A DNA stretch of 64,000 nt from Fen-455 sp050012675 (lineage in GTDB: Bacteria > Actinomycetota > Acidimicrobiia > Acidimicrobiales > Bog-793): the NCBI GenBank assembly GCA_050012675.1, contig JBEKGS010000012.1, forward strand, positions 18,786 through 82,785, written 5' to 3'. Below, one piece after another: positions 17,334 to 26,449 of the stretch. Made by a program: the position numbers and the translations under genes. The notes under the pieces are model-generated. The model saw only the letters and a list, made by a program, of their open reading frames with translations, was not told the origin of the DNA and searched no databases. Position 1 is the first letter of the stretch. Each line of letters opens with the position of its first letter.

Positions 17334-18584
17334 CTAGCCCTGGTCGAGCCTCCCGTGCAGGTAGTCGTCGTAGGCGCCGAGGTCCAACAGCCCGTGGCCG
17401 GAGTACGAGAAGAGGATCACCTTCTCCTCGCCGGCCTTCTTGGCCTCGAGCGCCTCGTCGATCACGGCCCGAACGGCGTGCGCGGTCTCCGGTGCCGGGA
17501 TCGTCCCCTGGGCACGGGCGAACTGGACGGCCGCCTCGAAGACCTTGCCTTGTGGATAGGCGACTGCTCGCATCCTGCCGGTCTTGACGAGCAGCGAGAT
17601 GATCGGAGCGTCCCCGTGGTACCTGAGGCCTCCGGCGTGGATCGACGGCGGCATGAACTCGTGCCCGAGGCTGTACATCGGAAGCAGCGGCGTCATCTTG
17701 GCGACGTCGGCGAAGTCGTACTCGAAGGTCCCCTCCGTGAGCGTCGGGCAGGAGGACGGCTCGACGGCGAGCAGGCCCACGCCGGCGTCGGGAACGAACG
17801 GCAGGGAGATGCCACCCAGGTTCGAGCCTCCGCCGCACGAGCCGACCACGAGGTCTGGGAGCCGCTCACCGGCCTGCTCGAGCTGCTCCTTGGCCTCGAG
17901 GCCGATGACGGTCTGGTGCAGCAGGACGTGGTTCAGCACCGACCCGAGCGAGTAGTGGGTGTCCTCGCGCGAGACGGCGTCGCGTACCGCGTCTGAGATG
18001 GCGGAACCGAGCGATCCCGGGCTGTCCGGATCGTCGACGGGGGAGGGGACGACCGATGCTCCCCAGACCTCCATCATGACCCGGCGGTAGGGCTTTTGCT
18101 CGTACGAGGCGCGCACCATGTACACCTTGCACTCGAGCCCGAAAAGGGCGCAGGCGAAGGAAAGGGCGCTGCCCCACTGGCCCGCCCCGGTCTCGGTCGC
18201 GAGCCTCGCGATGCCGGCCTGCTTGTTGTAGAAGGCCTGCGGGACCGCGGTGTTCGGCTTGTGCGACCCGGCGGGGGACACCGACTCGTCCTTGTAGTAG
18301 ATCCGTGCGGGGGTGTCGAGCGCACGCTCCAGCCGCCTGGCGCGCACAAGCGGCGTCGGGCGCCACAGCCGCAGCACGTCGATCACCTCTCCGGGGATGT
18401 CCACGAAAGGCTCGGAGGTGACCTCCTGGGCGATGAGCGCCATTGGGAAAAGAGGGGCGAGATCGTCGGGACCGACCGGCTGGCGGGTGCCTGGATGAAG
18501 GTCCGGTTGCAAAGCCTCCGGCAGCTGCGGCACGACGTTGAACCACGCCTCGGGCATCTGTCCGGGTGGAAGGTTCCAGCGCAT
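17334..18584 (-). CDS. TrpB2-type tryptophan synthase beta-like PLP enzyme
   Basis: A 416-residue fold-type II PLP enzyme. It has the PLP lysine in PAGSHKPNT, the ATETGAGQWGSALSFAC substrate loop, the phosphate-binding GSCGGGSNLGG and the C-terminal ILFSYSGHGLLDLGAYD. The N-terminal RWNLPP and extra internal segments mark the TrpB2 group, which works without stably binding TrpA and makes tryptophan from indole and serine (or phosphoserine). No trpA is adjacent. The start ATG at 18584 has GGAAG upstream; the frame is open further but without homology. It is divergent from the ABC exporter across 169 bases. Confidence 0.92.
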   Translation of the reverse strand: MRWNLPPGQMPEAWFNVVPQLPEALQPDLHPGTRQPVGPDDLAPLFPMALIAQEVTSEPFVDIPGEVIDVLRLWRPTPLVRARRLERALDTPARIYYKDESVSPAGSHKPNTAVPQAFYNKQAGIARLATETGAGQWGSALSFACALFGLECKVYMVRASYEQKPYRRVMMEVWGASVVPSPVDDPDSPGSLGSAISDAVRDAVSREDTHYSLGSVLNHVLLHQTVIGLEAKEQLEQAGERLPDLVVGSCGGGSNLGGISLPFVPDAGVGLLAVEPSSCPTLTEGTFEYDFADVAKMTPLLPMYSLGHEFMPPSIHAGGLRYHGDAPIISLLVKTGRMRAVAYPQGKVFEAAVQFARAQGTIPAPETAHAVRAVIDEALEAKKAGEEKVILFSYSGHGLLDLGAYDDYLHGRLDQG

Positions 18585-18753
18585 CTGAGGCTTCCTTTCT
18601 CGGCTGGCCGAAACTGGATGAAGGCGCACTGTACCCAAACAGCGCCCAGGACGCGCCGGATCCGCCCGGTATGACCCGAGTCGTTCCGTTCGCTCCGGCG
18701 GGGAAACCGCCGTCCGCAGGTAGATTGCGGCAAGCTCGGGGATTGGTGAGGTA

Positions 18754-20655
18754 ATGGGACCTGGACACGGCATGGCCGGTGCACACGGGATGTGGTCGCT
18801 CACGAGGGACCGCTCGGTCACCAAGGAAAAGCTTCCGCCGGGCACACTCCGACGGATCATGAGATTCGCGGCTCCCTACAGGCGGATGCTCGGGGTCTTC
18901 CTCGGCGTGATTGTGGTCGACGCCCTGATAGGGGTGTGGAACCCCCTCATCTACCGCCAGATAATCGACGGGGGCATCGTACGGCACGACTCGCGCCTGA
19001 TCGTGGAGCTCGGCCTGCTCCTGGCCGGCCTGGCCCTCGCCGACGCGCTGTTGTCGCTCGCACAGCGCTACATCTCGTCGCGCGTTGGCGAGGGACTCAT
19101 CTACGACATGCGCGAGAAGGTCTTCGGCCACGTCCAGGAGATGCCGCTGGCCTTCTTCTCGCGTACCCAGACAGGTGCGCTCATATCCCGGCTGAACAAC
19201 GACGTGCTCGGGGCGCAGCAAGCCTTCACCGACACGCTCTCCTCGATCGTCTCCAACCTCATCACCGTGGTCCTCACGGTGGCGGTCATGGCGTTCCTCT
19301 CCTGGCAGATAACCGTCGCGGCCCTGTTGCTGCTCCCGCTTTTCGTGTTCCCGGCGCGCCGCATCGGGCGAAAGCTGCAACAGCTGACGAGGGAGGCGTA
19401 CAACCTGAACGCCCAGATGAACAACACGATGACGGAGCGCTTCAACGTCTCGGGCGCGCTGTTGGTCAAGCTGTTCGGCCGCCCCGACTCCGAGCACGAG
19501 CAGTTCGCGAACCGGGCGGCTCGCGTGCGCGACATCGGCGTGCAGACGGCCATGTACGGAAGGGTCTTCTTCCTGTCCCTGGTGCTGACCTCGTCGCTAG
19601 CGACGGCCCTCGTGTACGGCTGGGGAGGCGTGTTGGCTGTGGACGGCCGCTTCAAGGTCGGCACGGTCGTCGCGCTGGCGGCGCTGCTCACCCGTCTCTA
19701 CGGTCCGCTGACCGCCTTGTCGAACGTGAACGTGGACGTGATGACCGCCCTGGTCTCTTTCGACAGGGTCTTCGAGGTGCTCGACCTGCCTCCCCTGATC
19801 GCCGAGCGCCCCGGGGCTGTCGCCTTGGCCCGCGGTCCGGTCGCGGTCGAGTTCGACCACGTCGACTTCAGCTACCCGACCGCCGAGGAGGTCTCCCTCG
19901 CCTCGCTCGAGTCGGTCGCCGTCTTGGACCAGACGCCGTCCAGCCAGGTCCTCCACGATGTCAGCTTTTGCGCTGAGCCCGGCCAGCTCGTGGCGCTCGT
20001 CGGGCCTTCCGGAGCAGGCAAGACCACGATCAGCTACCTCGTCTCGCGCCTTTACGACGCCCGCAGCGGGGCCGTGCGCCTGAACGGCATCGACGTGCGC
20101 GACCTGACCTTCGCCTCGCTCAGGGACTCGATCGGCGTCGTGACCCAGGACGCCCACCTGTTCCACGAGACGATCCGGGCGAACTTGCTCTACGCCAAGC
20201 CCGACGCGACCGCGGACGAGCTCCGCGAGGCCATGGCCGGCGCTCAGATCCTGGCCTTCGTGGACTCGCTCCCCGAGGGCCTCGACACCGTGGTGGGCGA
20301 CCGTGGCTACCGGCTCTCGGGCGGCGAGAAGCAGCGGATAGCCCTCGCCCGCCTGTTGCTGAAAGCTCCGGACGTGGTCGTCTTGGACGAGGCCACCGCC
20401 CATCTCGACTCGGAGTCGGAGGTGGCGGTGCAAAGGGCGCTGCAAAAGGCACTCGAGTCAAGGACTTCGATCGTCATCGCCCACCGGCTCTCGACCGTGC
20501 GCGGCGCCGACCAGATCCTCGTCGTGGCCGAGGGCCGCATCGTGGAACGGGGTCGCCACGAGGAGCTGCTCGCGGCCGGTGGGCTGTACGCGGACCTCTA
20601 CGAAACCCAGTTCGCGCGCCAGGCGGTCGAGGAGACGGCCGTCGTGGTGACCTAG
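18754..20655 (+). CDS. ABC exporter, fused membrane and ATPase domains
   Basis: A 633-residue half-transporter. A six-helix ABC_membrane domain spans about residues 30-320 (YRQIIDGGI, FFSRTQTGALISRLNND). The nucleotide-binding domain spans about 360-605, with Walker A GPSGAGKTT, Q-loop VTQDAHLF, signature LSGGEKQR, Walker B VVVLDEATAHLD and the H-loop IAHRLST. It should work as a homodimer or with another half-transporter, exporting a lipid, drug or peptide. An insertion of about 25 residues (EEVSLASLESVAVLDQ) lies just before the NBD core. ATG starts at 18754, 18772 and 18790 are in frame. Confidence 0.92.
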   Translation: MGPGHGMAGAHGMWSLTRDRSVTKEKLPPGTLRRIMRFAAPYRRMLGVFLGVIVVDALIGVWNPLIYRQIIDGGIVRHDSRLIVELGLLLAGLALADALLSLAQRYISSRVGEGLIYDMREKVFGHVQEMPLAFFSRTQTGALISRLNNDVLGAQQAFTDTLSSIVSNLITVVLTVAVMAFLSWQITVAALLLLPLFVFPARRIGRKLQQLTREAYNLNAQMNNTMTERFNVSGALLVKLFGRPDSEHEQFANRAARVRDIGVQTAMYGRVFFLSLVLTSSLATALVYGWGGVLAVDGRFKVGTVVALAALLTRLYGPLTALSNVNVDVMTALVSFDRVFEVLDLPPLIAERPGAVALARGPVAVEFDHVDFSYPTAEEVSLASLESVAVLDQTPSSQVLHDVSFCAEPGQLVALVGPSGAGKTTISYLVSRLYDARSGAVRLNGIDVRDLTFASLRDSIGVVTQDAHLFHETIRANLLYAKPDATADELREAMAGAQILAFVDSLPEGLDTVVGDRGYRLSGGEKQRIALARLLLKAPDVVVLDEATAHLDSESEVAVQRALQKALESRTSIVIAHRLSTVRGADQILVVAEGRIVERGRHEELLAAGGLYADLYETQFARQAVEETAVVVT

Positions 20656-20690
20656 GCCGCTTGAGGCGCAGAGGCGACATACTTGGCGCC

Positions 20691-21086
20691 GTGGCGCTGC
20701 ACGACCTTGACGAGTTGTTGGCTCGGCTCTCCGTGCGCCGCCGACCCGGGCGTTACTGCCTGCTGAGCGACGTCCCGGTTCCTGCCGGGACGTCGGTCGC
20801 GGCCACAATCGTCGAAGACGAAGGTATTACCACGGTCATGTCGGTCACCGACGCCGAACGGCTCGGAGCACGGCCCGAGTTCGTCGCCGCCTGGCTGACC
20901 GTGGAGGTGCGCTCGGCACTCGACGCCGTCGGCCTGACCGCTCGGCTCGCGACGGCGCTCGCGAGCGAGAACATCGCCTGCAACGTGCTGGCGGGCTATC
21001 ACCACGATCACCTGCTCGTTCCTTTCGAGATGGCGGATCGGGCCGTTGCGGTGCTCGAGGCACTGCGCGGGTCGCGTCCTTGTTGA
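20691..21086 (+). CDS. ACT-domain protein
   Basis: A 131-residue protein with a DLDELLARLSVRRRPGRYCLL N-terminus and a C-terminal ACT-like half (VGLTARLATALASENIACNV, then HHDHLLVPFEMADRAVAVLE). This matches the small stand-alone ACT proteins (DUF2241-like) thought to bind amino acids. The GTG at 20691 is preferred over a TTG at 20661 because the domain begins right after it. It lies 35 bases behind the ABC exporter and may be cotranscribed. Specific ligand unknown. Confidence 0.75.
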   Translation: MALHDLDELLARLSVRRRPGRYCLLSDVPVPAGTSVAATIVEDEGITTVMSVTDAERLGARPEFVAAWLTVEVRSALDAVGLTARLATALASENIACNVLAGYHHDHLLVPFEMADRAVAVLEALRGSRPC

Positions 21087-21187
21087 CGGCCGGCTCCGGT
21101 GCCGCCTGGCCGCCGAGCTAGCTTAGGAGCCCGGCATCAAGCCAGGTCGAGGGGCGCGGCCCGAACCGACGAGGAAGGGAGTGCTCG

Positions 21188-21574
21188 GTGTCATCCAAAG
21201 AGCACTGGAAAGCGGAGCCTGACGACCACGACTACCCGGCAGCCGCGAGCTACCTCTCGCTCGTCTTGGCCGGGCCGTTGGTCGAGGCGGTAGTGGCCGA
21301 GCTGCGGGCTGCGCCGGTGGGCCACTGGAAGGCAAAGGACCTTCTCCGTGCGAGCGGTCTCGAGCTGTTGCCCGAGGACAACCCGCATGTCAGCTCGGAC
21401 CTGAAGAAGGTAAAGGACGGCGAGAAGCTCTCACCGGTGCTCCTCGTCAGGGGCACCATGAGCCGCTCGGTCCGCTTGCAGATCGCAGACGGTTACCACC
21501 GCATCTGCGCGAGCTATCACCTCGACGAGAACGCCGACATCCCCTGCAGGATGGCAGAAGAGCCGCAGGCCTGA
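21188..21574 (+). CDS. Small conserved protein with ParB-like fold motif
   Basis: A 128-residue protein of unknown function. The C-terminal half reads SPVLLVRG...LQIADGYHRICASYHL, resembling the ParB/Srx-like GxHR core in which a Gly-Tyr-His-Arg loop follows a beta strand. That is the only clue to function. The start is a GTG at 21188 behind GAGGAAGGGA. It is hydrophilic throughout, with no signal peptide. Neighbours (ACT protein and HAD phosphatase) do not suggest a role. Confidence 0.65.
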   Translation: MSSKEHWKAEPDDHDYPAAASYLSLVLAGPLVEAVVAELRAAPVGHWKAKDLLRASGLELLPEDNPHVSSDLKKVKDGEKLSPVLLVRGTMSRSVRLQIADGYHRICASYHLDENADIPCRMAEEPQA

Positions 21575-21697
21575 ACCGCCCTTCGTGCGATCTAGGGCGT
21601 CTTCGGCCCATGAGGTGCCTTTGAGGCACGCAGACGGCTGGGGTTATTGTCTCTCGCAGGGACCGTCCGCTAGGAGATTGGCCTTGACAGAGCCGTC

Positions 21698-22522
21698 ATG
21701 ACAATTCCGCACCGAGCCATGAAGGTCTACCCGGGCTACGTCTTCGACCTCGATGGCACGGTTTATCTGGGGGACAGTCTGCTGCCCCGTGCCGCCGAGA
21801 CGATCCTGGAGCTTCGCCGTAGGGGGTCACGGGTGATCTTCGTGACCAACAAACCGCTCGAGACCGCCGGCGACTACGCCCGCAAGCTGACGCGCCTAGG
21901 GCTTTCGACCGAGCGCTGCGACGTCGTGACCTCTGTGGACGCGCTCGTTGACTACCTCGGCCGGGAGCACCCTTCGGCGAGGCTGCTCGCCGTGGCCGAG
22001 CGGTCCACGACCGAGGAGCTCTCTCGAGCGGGGTTCACCATCACCACCGAGCCCCTAGAGGCTGAGGTCGTGGTCGTCTCCTTCGACCGCACCTTCGACT
22101 ACGGGAAACTGAACGCGGCCTTCCAGGCGGTGCGCTACGGCGGCGCGGCGATCGTCGCCACGAACCCGGACCCCTACTGCCCGACGCCCGAGGGTGGGAT
22201 ACCCGACTGCGCGGCCATGCTGGCGGCGCTGGAGGCGTGCTCGGGCGCAAGAGCCGAGGCGGTCGTCGGCAAGCCGAGCATCCACATGGCCCGTGCCCTG
22301 CTCGGTCGCCTCGCCATGGCGGCCGGCGACGTCGCCGTCGTCGGCGACCGTCTTCTCACCGATATCGCCATGGCGCGGTCTTTGGGCATGACCGGGGTGC
22401 TCGTTCTCACGGGGGCGACGGCGGCCGACGCAGTCGCCGGCGCGCCCGTGCAACCCCACTTCGTGATCGACTCGCTGGACGAGCTCTTGGCCGAGAGCCC
22501 GGCCGACATGCGAGCCTCGTGA
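21698..22522 (+). CDS. HAD-IIA family sugar-phosphate phosphatase (NagD/PGP-like)
   Basis: A 274-residue HAD hydrolase. Motif I is VFDLDGTVYLGD (nucleophile and acid Asp), motif II VIFVTNK, motif III lysine in VVGKPS and motif IV VVGDRLLTDIAMA. The cap placement is that of subclass IIA (NagD, phosphoglycolate/glycerol-3-phosphate phosphatases). It sits 25 bases before glpD on the same strand, so a glycerol-phosphate substrate is attractive but unproven. ATG at 21698 or 21719 may start translation. Confidence 0.88.
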   Translation: MTIPHRAMKVYPGYVFDLDGTVYLGDSLLPRAAETILELRRRGSRVIFVTNKPLETAGDYARKLTRLGLSTERCDVVTSVDALVDYLGREHPSARLLAVAERSTTEELSRAGFTITTEPLEAEVVVVSFDRTFDYGKLNAAFQAVRYGGAAIVATNPDPYCPTPEGGIPDCAAMLAALEACSGARAEAVVGKPSIHMARALLGRLAMAAGDVAVVGDRLLTDIAMARSLGMTGVLVLTGATAADAVAGAPVQPHFVIDSLDELLAESPADMRAS

Positions 22523-22547
22523 AGCGCACGGCTTGGAGGAAAGCTGC

Positions 22548-24278
22548 ATGATGACCTCGGACACCGAAGCTCGTTTCGGACCCGCCGCCCGCACCCGAGC
22601 GCTCGAGCGACTGGCGGGCGAGACCTTCGACGTGCTCGTCATAGGCGGCGGCGTGACGGGCTGCGGCGCTGCTCTCGACGCCGCCAGCCGCGGCCTTTCG
22701 GTGGCCCTCGTCGAAAAGCGCGATTACGCCGCGGGGACCTCCAGCCGCTCCAGCAAGTTGATCCACGGGGGCCTGCGCTACCTCGAGAGCTTCGACATCG
22801 AGCTCGTGCGCGAGGCGCTGCACGAAAGGCGGCTGCTCGTAGACAAGATCGCCCCCCACCTGGTCCATGCGACGCCTTTCTTGTTCCCGCTCAAGCACAG
22901 GGTCTGGGAACGCTTCTACATGGGCTCGGGGCTCGCCCTCTACGACGCCCTGGCCGGGCTGCACCCGGCCATGCCGCATCACCACCACCTGACGCGTCGT
23001 GCGTGCCTGAGGGCTGTGCCGGGGCTGCGCGACGACTCTTTGACCGGTGGCATCCGTTATTTCGACGCCCAGGTCGACGACGCCCGATTCTCGCTCGTGC
23101 TGGCGCGAACGGCCGCGAGTCACGGTGCGGTCTGCGTCTCGGCGCTCGGGGTCGTCGGCTTCCTGCACGAGGGCGACCGGGTCGCCGGTGTCCGCGCCGA
23201 GGATCTCGAGTCCGGTCGTGAGCTCGATGTGCGTGCCGGCACGGTCATCAATGCCACCGGTGTGTGGACCACCGAGATGGAGCGCCTCGCCGGTGTCGCG
23301 GACCCGATGATCGTACGGCCGTCCAAGGGAGTGCACCTGGTCGTGGCAAAGGACAGGATCGACTCGGAGTACGCCCTGATCCTGCGGACCGAGAAAAGCG
23401 TGCTCTTCGTGCTCCCCTGGGGCGACCGGTGGATCATCGGCACGACCGACACCGACTGGCACTACGGCCTCGACCACCCGTCGGCAACGCACGCCGACAT
23501 CGAGTACCTCCTCGACCACGTCAACGAGGTGCTGCGACGTCCGCTCGGCTTCGACGACGTCATCGCCGTGTTCGTGGGCCTGCGCCCTCTGCTCGGCGGC
23601 ACAGCCGAGGAGACGGCGAAGCTCTCCCGCAACCACGCCGTGCGGCGCAGCGCTCCAGGGTTCGTGAGCGTGGCCGGCGGCAAGTACACGACCTACAGGC
23701 TCATGGCGCGCGACGCCGTCGACCTCGCGGTCCGGGACCTGCGCTTCGCGGTCGACTCAAGTCGCACGTCCGATGTGCCCCTCCTCGGCGCCGTGGGCTT
23801 GTCGGGTGCCGAGCTCCGGTTGGCCGGCCATCCCGGCGCAGGCCACGTGACGCCCGCTCAGCTGCACCACCTGGTAGCCCGTTACGGCACGCTGGCGGCC
23901 GAGGTACTCGACCTGATCGCTGCCGACCCTGGGCTGGCAGCCCCGCTCGAGGGCGCCGAGGGGTACGTGTCCGCAGAGGTACGCCACGCGGCCGCCTGTG
24001 AGGGCGCTCTGCACGTCGACGACGTGCTGACGCGTCGCACCCATATCGCCTTCGAGGTGCCCGACCGAGGCTGGTCGGCATCGGACGTCGTGGCCAGGCT
24101 GATGGCACCCGTGCTCGGTTGGGACCAGACCGTCATCGAGCGCGAGATCGCCCGCTACCGGGCCCGGCTCGACGCCGAAGCCGCTGCGCAAGCTCTGCTC
24201 ACCGACGCCGCCTCCGACTCGGCCAGGGCCGAGGTGCGCGACCCACGGCTGGAACATTTCGGCGGGCGGGGACGATAG
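22548..24278 (+). CDS. glpD: FAD-dependent glycerol-3-phosphate dehydrogenase
   Basis: A 576-residue flavoenzyme of the GlpD/GlpA family that oxidises sn-glycerol-3-phosphate to dihydroxyacetone phosphate and passes electrons to quinone. Visible are the FAD Rossmann motif VLVIGGGVTGCGAALDAASR, the family signature GTSSRSSKLIHGGLRYLE, WGDRWIIGTTDTD and the C-terminal DAO_C domain (RRTHIAFEV). The start ATG at 22548 has GGAGGAAAG just upstream. The stop TAG overlaps the apparent start of the next gene. It is grouped with the HAD phosphatase. Confidence 0.95.
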   Translation: MMTSDTEARFGPAARTRALERLAGETFDVLVIGGGVTGCGAALDAASRGLSVALVEKRDYAAGTSSRSSKLIHGGLRYLESFDIELVREALHERRLLVDKIAPHLVHATPFLFPLKHRVWERFYMGSGLALYDALAGLHPAMPHHHHLTRRACLRAVPGLRDDSLTGGIRYFDAQVDDARFSLVLARTAASHGAVCVSALGVVGFLHEGDRVAGVRAEDLESGRELDVRAGTVINATGVWTTEMERLAGVADPMIVRPSKGVHLVVAKDRIDSEYALILRTEKSVLFVLPWGDRWIIGTTDTDWHYGLDHPSATHADIEYLLDHVNEVLRRPLGFDDVIAVFVGLRPLLGGTAEETAKLSRNHAVRRSAPGFVSVAGGKYTTYRLMARDAVDLAVRDLRFAVDSSRTSDVPLLGAVGLSGAELRLAGHPGAGHVTPAQLHHLVARYGTLAAEVLDLIAADPGLAAPLEGAEGYVSAEVRHAAACEGALHVDDVLTRRTHIAFEVPDRGWSASDVVARLMAPVLGWDQTVIEREIARYRARLDAEAAAQALLTDAASDSARAEVRDPRLEHFGGRGR

Positions 24279-25177
24279 AGACGCCACCCGACCAGACCCG
24301 GACTGTCTGGATCAACGGCAGGCTGGAAGCGGCCGGCGAGGCCCTGCTCACCGTCACCGACCGCGGTTTTCAGCTCGGTGACGGGATCTTCGAGACGCTC
24401 CGAGTGGTCGGTGGACGGGTCCTCGAGCTCGGAGTTCATACGAACCGCCTGCGGGCTTCCGCCGCGGTGCTGGAAATCGCGCTCCCGCCCGACCTCGAGG
24501 GTTGCCTGCAGAGCGCGCTGACGCAGGTGTGCAGGGCCAACGGGCTGGACGAACCCGGTATGAAGGTCGCGGTCCGGGTCACCGCGAGCCGTGGTGCCGT
24601 TGACGGACGCGACCTGCGCCCTCCCGACGAGGTCACCCCGAACCTCGTGGTCCAGGCATGGCGGGTCGACCCACCATCGCCGGAACTGCTGCAAAGAGGC
24701 CTGGCTCTGGTCGTCTCAGGTGTGCGCCGTGACCCGACGAGCCCGCTCGCCACGGTAAAGACGACCAGCCGGGCCGAGTTCGTCTACGCCAGGCTCGAGG
24801 CGCAGCGCAGTGGCGCCGACGACGCCGTCTTCCTCACCACTGAAGGGCACCTCGCCGAGGCGACCTCAGCCAGCGTCTTCCTCGTCACACGAGCCGGCCT
24901 GACTACGCCCTCGCTCGAGTGCGGCATCATCGTCGGCACCACGCGCTACTGGGTCATGTCCGAGGGCGCGCCCCGGCTCGGCATGGCCGTTCGCGAGGGC
25001 CGCCTCGTCCCAGATGAGCTCTTTACGGCCGACGAGGTCTTTCTTGCGAGCTCGGTGGCGGGAATAGTCCCGGTCTCGAGCGTCGACGGCCGACCGATTG
25101 GTGATGGCAAGCCGGGAGAGGTGACCATGCGCCTGCGGGCGCTGCGTGAGGCATCGGCATCCGGCGGGCGTTGTTAG
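24275..25177 (+). CDS. Class IV PLP aminotransferase (aminodeoxychorismate lyase/D-amino acid transaminase-like)
   Basis: A fold-type IV PLP enzyme of about 300 residues: VWINGRLEAAGEALLTVTDR, then GFQLGDGIFETLRV, the catalytic lysine in LATVKTTSRAEFVYAR, and TEGHLAEATSASVFLV. It could be 4-amino-4-deoxychorismate lyase (folate) or a D-amino acid/branched-chain transaminase; sequence alone does not decide. No ATG, GTG or TTG lies near the expected N-terminus. The only in-frame one is a TTG at 24119, deep inside glpD. The best-placed codon is an ATA at 24275 that overlaps the glpD TAG stop and follows a G-rich stretch, so I place the start there with reservation. Confidence 0.82.
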   Translation: METPPDQTRTVWINGRLEAAGEALLTVTDRGFQLGDGIFETLRVVGGRVLELGVHTNRLRASAAVLEIALPPDLEGCLQSALTQVCRANGLDEPGMKVAVRVTASRGAVDGRDLRPPDEVTPNLVVQAWRVDPPSPELLQRGLALVVSGVRRDPTSPLATVKTTSRAEFVYARLEAQRSGADDAVFLTTEGHLAEATSASVFLVTRAGLTTPSLECGIIVGTTRYWVMSEGAPRLGMAVREGRLVPDELFTADEVFLASSVAGIVPVSSVDGRPIGDGKPGEVTMRLRALREASASGGRC

Positions 25178-25256
25178 GTGGGCGCCCGGCCCGCTCGCAA
25201 CCGTGCGGACGAGCCTTCTTGGTGTAACGGCGAGGGTCCAGACGAGACTGAACAGC

Positions 25257-25703
25257 ATGTTCCGATCACGAGCCGCAAAGATGTCCACGGCCGAGGACGA
25301 GGCACCACGAGAGGTCTCGCTGTCCGAGGACGAGTGGCGTAGCCGCCTCACCAAAGAGCAGTACGACGTGCTGCGCAAGGCCGGGACCGAGCGCGCCTTC
25401 ACCGGCAAGTACTTCGACTGCCACTTGGACGGCACCTACCACTGCGCGGCCTGCGGTGCCGAGCTCTTCTCCTCCGAGGCCAAGTTCGACTCCGGCTCGG
25501 GTTGGCCGAGCTTCACCGAGCCGGCGGTGGCCGCTGCGGTCGAGCTGCACCGCGACCGGTCCTTCGGGATGGAAAGGACCGAAGTGCTCTGTAGAGCCTG
25601 CGGATCGCACCTCGGGCACGTGTTCGACGACGGCCCGCGGCCCACCGGTCAGCGGTACTGCATCAACTCGTGCTCGCTGGATCTAAAGGAGACCAAGCAG
25701 TGA
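25257..25703 (+). CDS. msrB: Peptide methionine-R-sulfoxide reductase MsrB
   Basis: Repairs methionine-R-sulfoxide in proteins. The domain begins near DEWRSRLTKEQYDVLRKAG and has both zinc CxxC pairs (HCAACG and CRACGSHLG), the SGSGWPSF substrate loop, and the resolving/catalytic Cys in RYCINSCSLD. Length from ATG 25257 is 148 residues; ATG 25281 is an equally possible start with a shorter tail. The stop TGA overlaps the msrA GTG (GTGA), so the two reductases are translationally coupled. Confidence 0.93.
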   Translation: MFRSRAAKMSTAEDEAPREVSLSEDEWRSRLTKEQYDVLRKAGTERAFTGKYFDCHLDGTYHCAACGAELFSSEAKFDSGSGWPSFTEPAVAAAVELHRDRSFGMERTEVLCRACGSHLGHVFDDGPRPTGQRYCINSCSLDLKETKQ

Positions 25704-26356
25704 GCTTCTTCAACCGCAAGTCCGAGATGGTGCGCCCCGAACAGGCCTTGCCCGGCCGGGAGGCCGAGATGGTCGTTCCCGAGCGCCATCTCGTGCTCGG
25801 GACGCCGCTTCGCCCGGTCGGCTCCGACGGCTTCGAGCGCGCCATATTCGCCATGGGCTGTTTCTGGGGCGCCGAGCGCAAGTTCTGGGCCGCGGACGGC
25901 GTGTACACGACCGCGGTCGGCTACAGCGGCGGCTACAGCGCCAACCCGACCTACGAAGAGGTCTGCTCGGGGCGGACCGGCCACGCCGAAGCGGTTCTCG
26001 TGGTCTTCGACTCCTCCAGGACCTCCTACGACAAGCTGCTGTCGATCTTCTGGGAGAGCCACGACCCGACCCAGGGCATGCGTCAGGGGAACGACACCGG
26101 TACCCAGTACCGCTCCGCCATCTACACGACCACAGCCGCCCAGCAGGTGATGGCCGAGCAGTCGCGCGACGAGTACCAGCGGGCGCTCGACGCGGCTGGT
26201 TACGGCGAGATCACGACCGAGATCAAGCCCGCAGGCCCCTTCTACTACGCCGAGGGCTATCACCAGCAGTATCTCGAGCGGAACCCGAACGGCTACTGCG
26301 GCCTCGGCGGCACGGGGGTATCGTGCCCCGTCGGCCTCGGTTCGGCGGAGGGCTGA
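25700..26356 (+). CDS. msrA: Peptide methionine-S-sulfoxide reductase MsrA
   Basis: A 218-residue protein that reduces methionine-S-sulfoxide. It contains the catalytic motif MGCFWGAERKFW (Cys54), GYSGGYSANPTYEEVCSG, HDPTQGMRQGNDTGTQYRS and the C-terminal YHQQYLERNPNGYCGL. The C-terminal GVSCPVG supplies a likely resolving Cys. The start is the GTG at 25700 with AAAGGA upstream, overlapping the msrB stop. The pair forms an oxidative-damage repair operon. Confidence 0.95.
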   Translation: MSFFNRKSEMVRPEQALPGREAEMVVPERHLVLGTPLRPVGSDGFERAIFAMGCFWGAERKFWAADGVYTTAVGYSGGYSANPTYEEVCSGRTGHAEAVLVVFDSSRTSYDKLLSIFWESHDPTQGMRQGNDTGTQYRSAIYTTTAAQQVMAEQSRDEYQRALDAAGYGEITTEIKPAGPFYYAEGYHQQYLERNPNGYCGLGGTGVSCPVGLGSAEG

Positions 26357-26449
26357 TCCAGCCCGCGTCACCCCCCGCCAGATGCCCCCCTGAGGCATTG
26401 GCTCAGCCCGGGCCGAGTCTTTTGGCCGGCGCTTCGTACACTTCCCACC

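Noticed and set aside
17866..19497. 543-codon minus-strand ORF spanning trpB2 and the ABC exporter
   Set aside because: It overlaps two real genes out of frame and has no recognisable domain.
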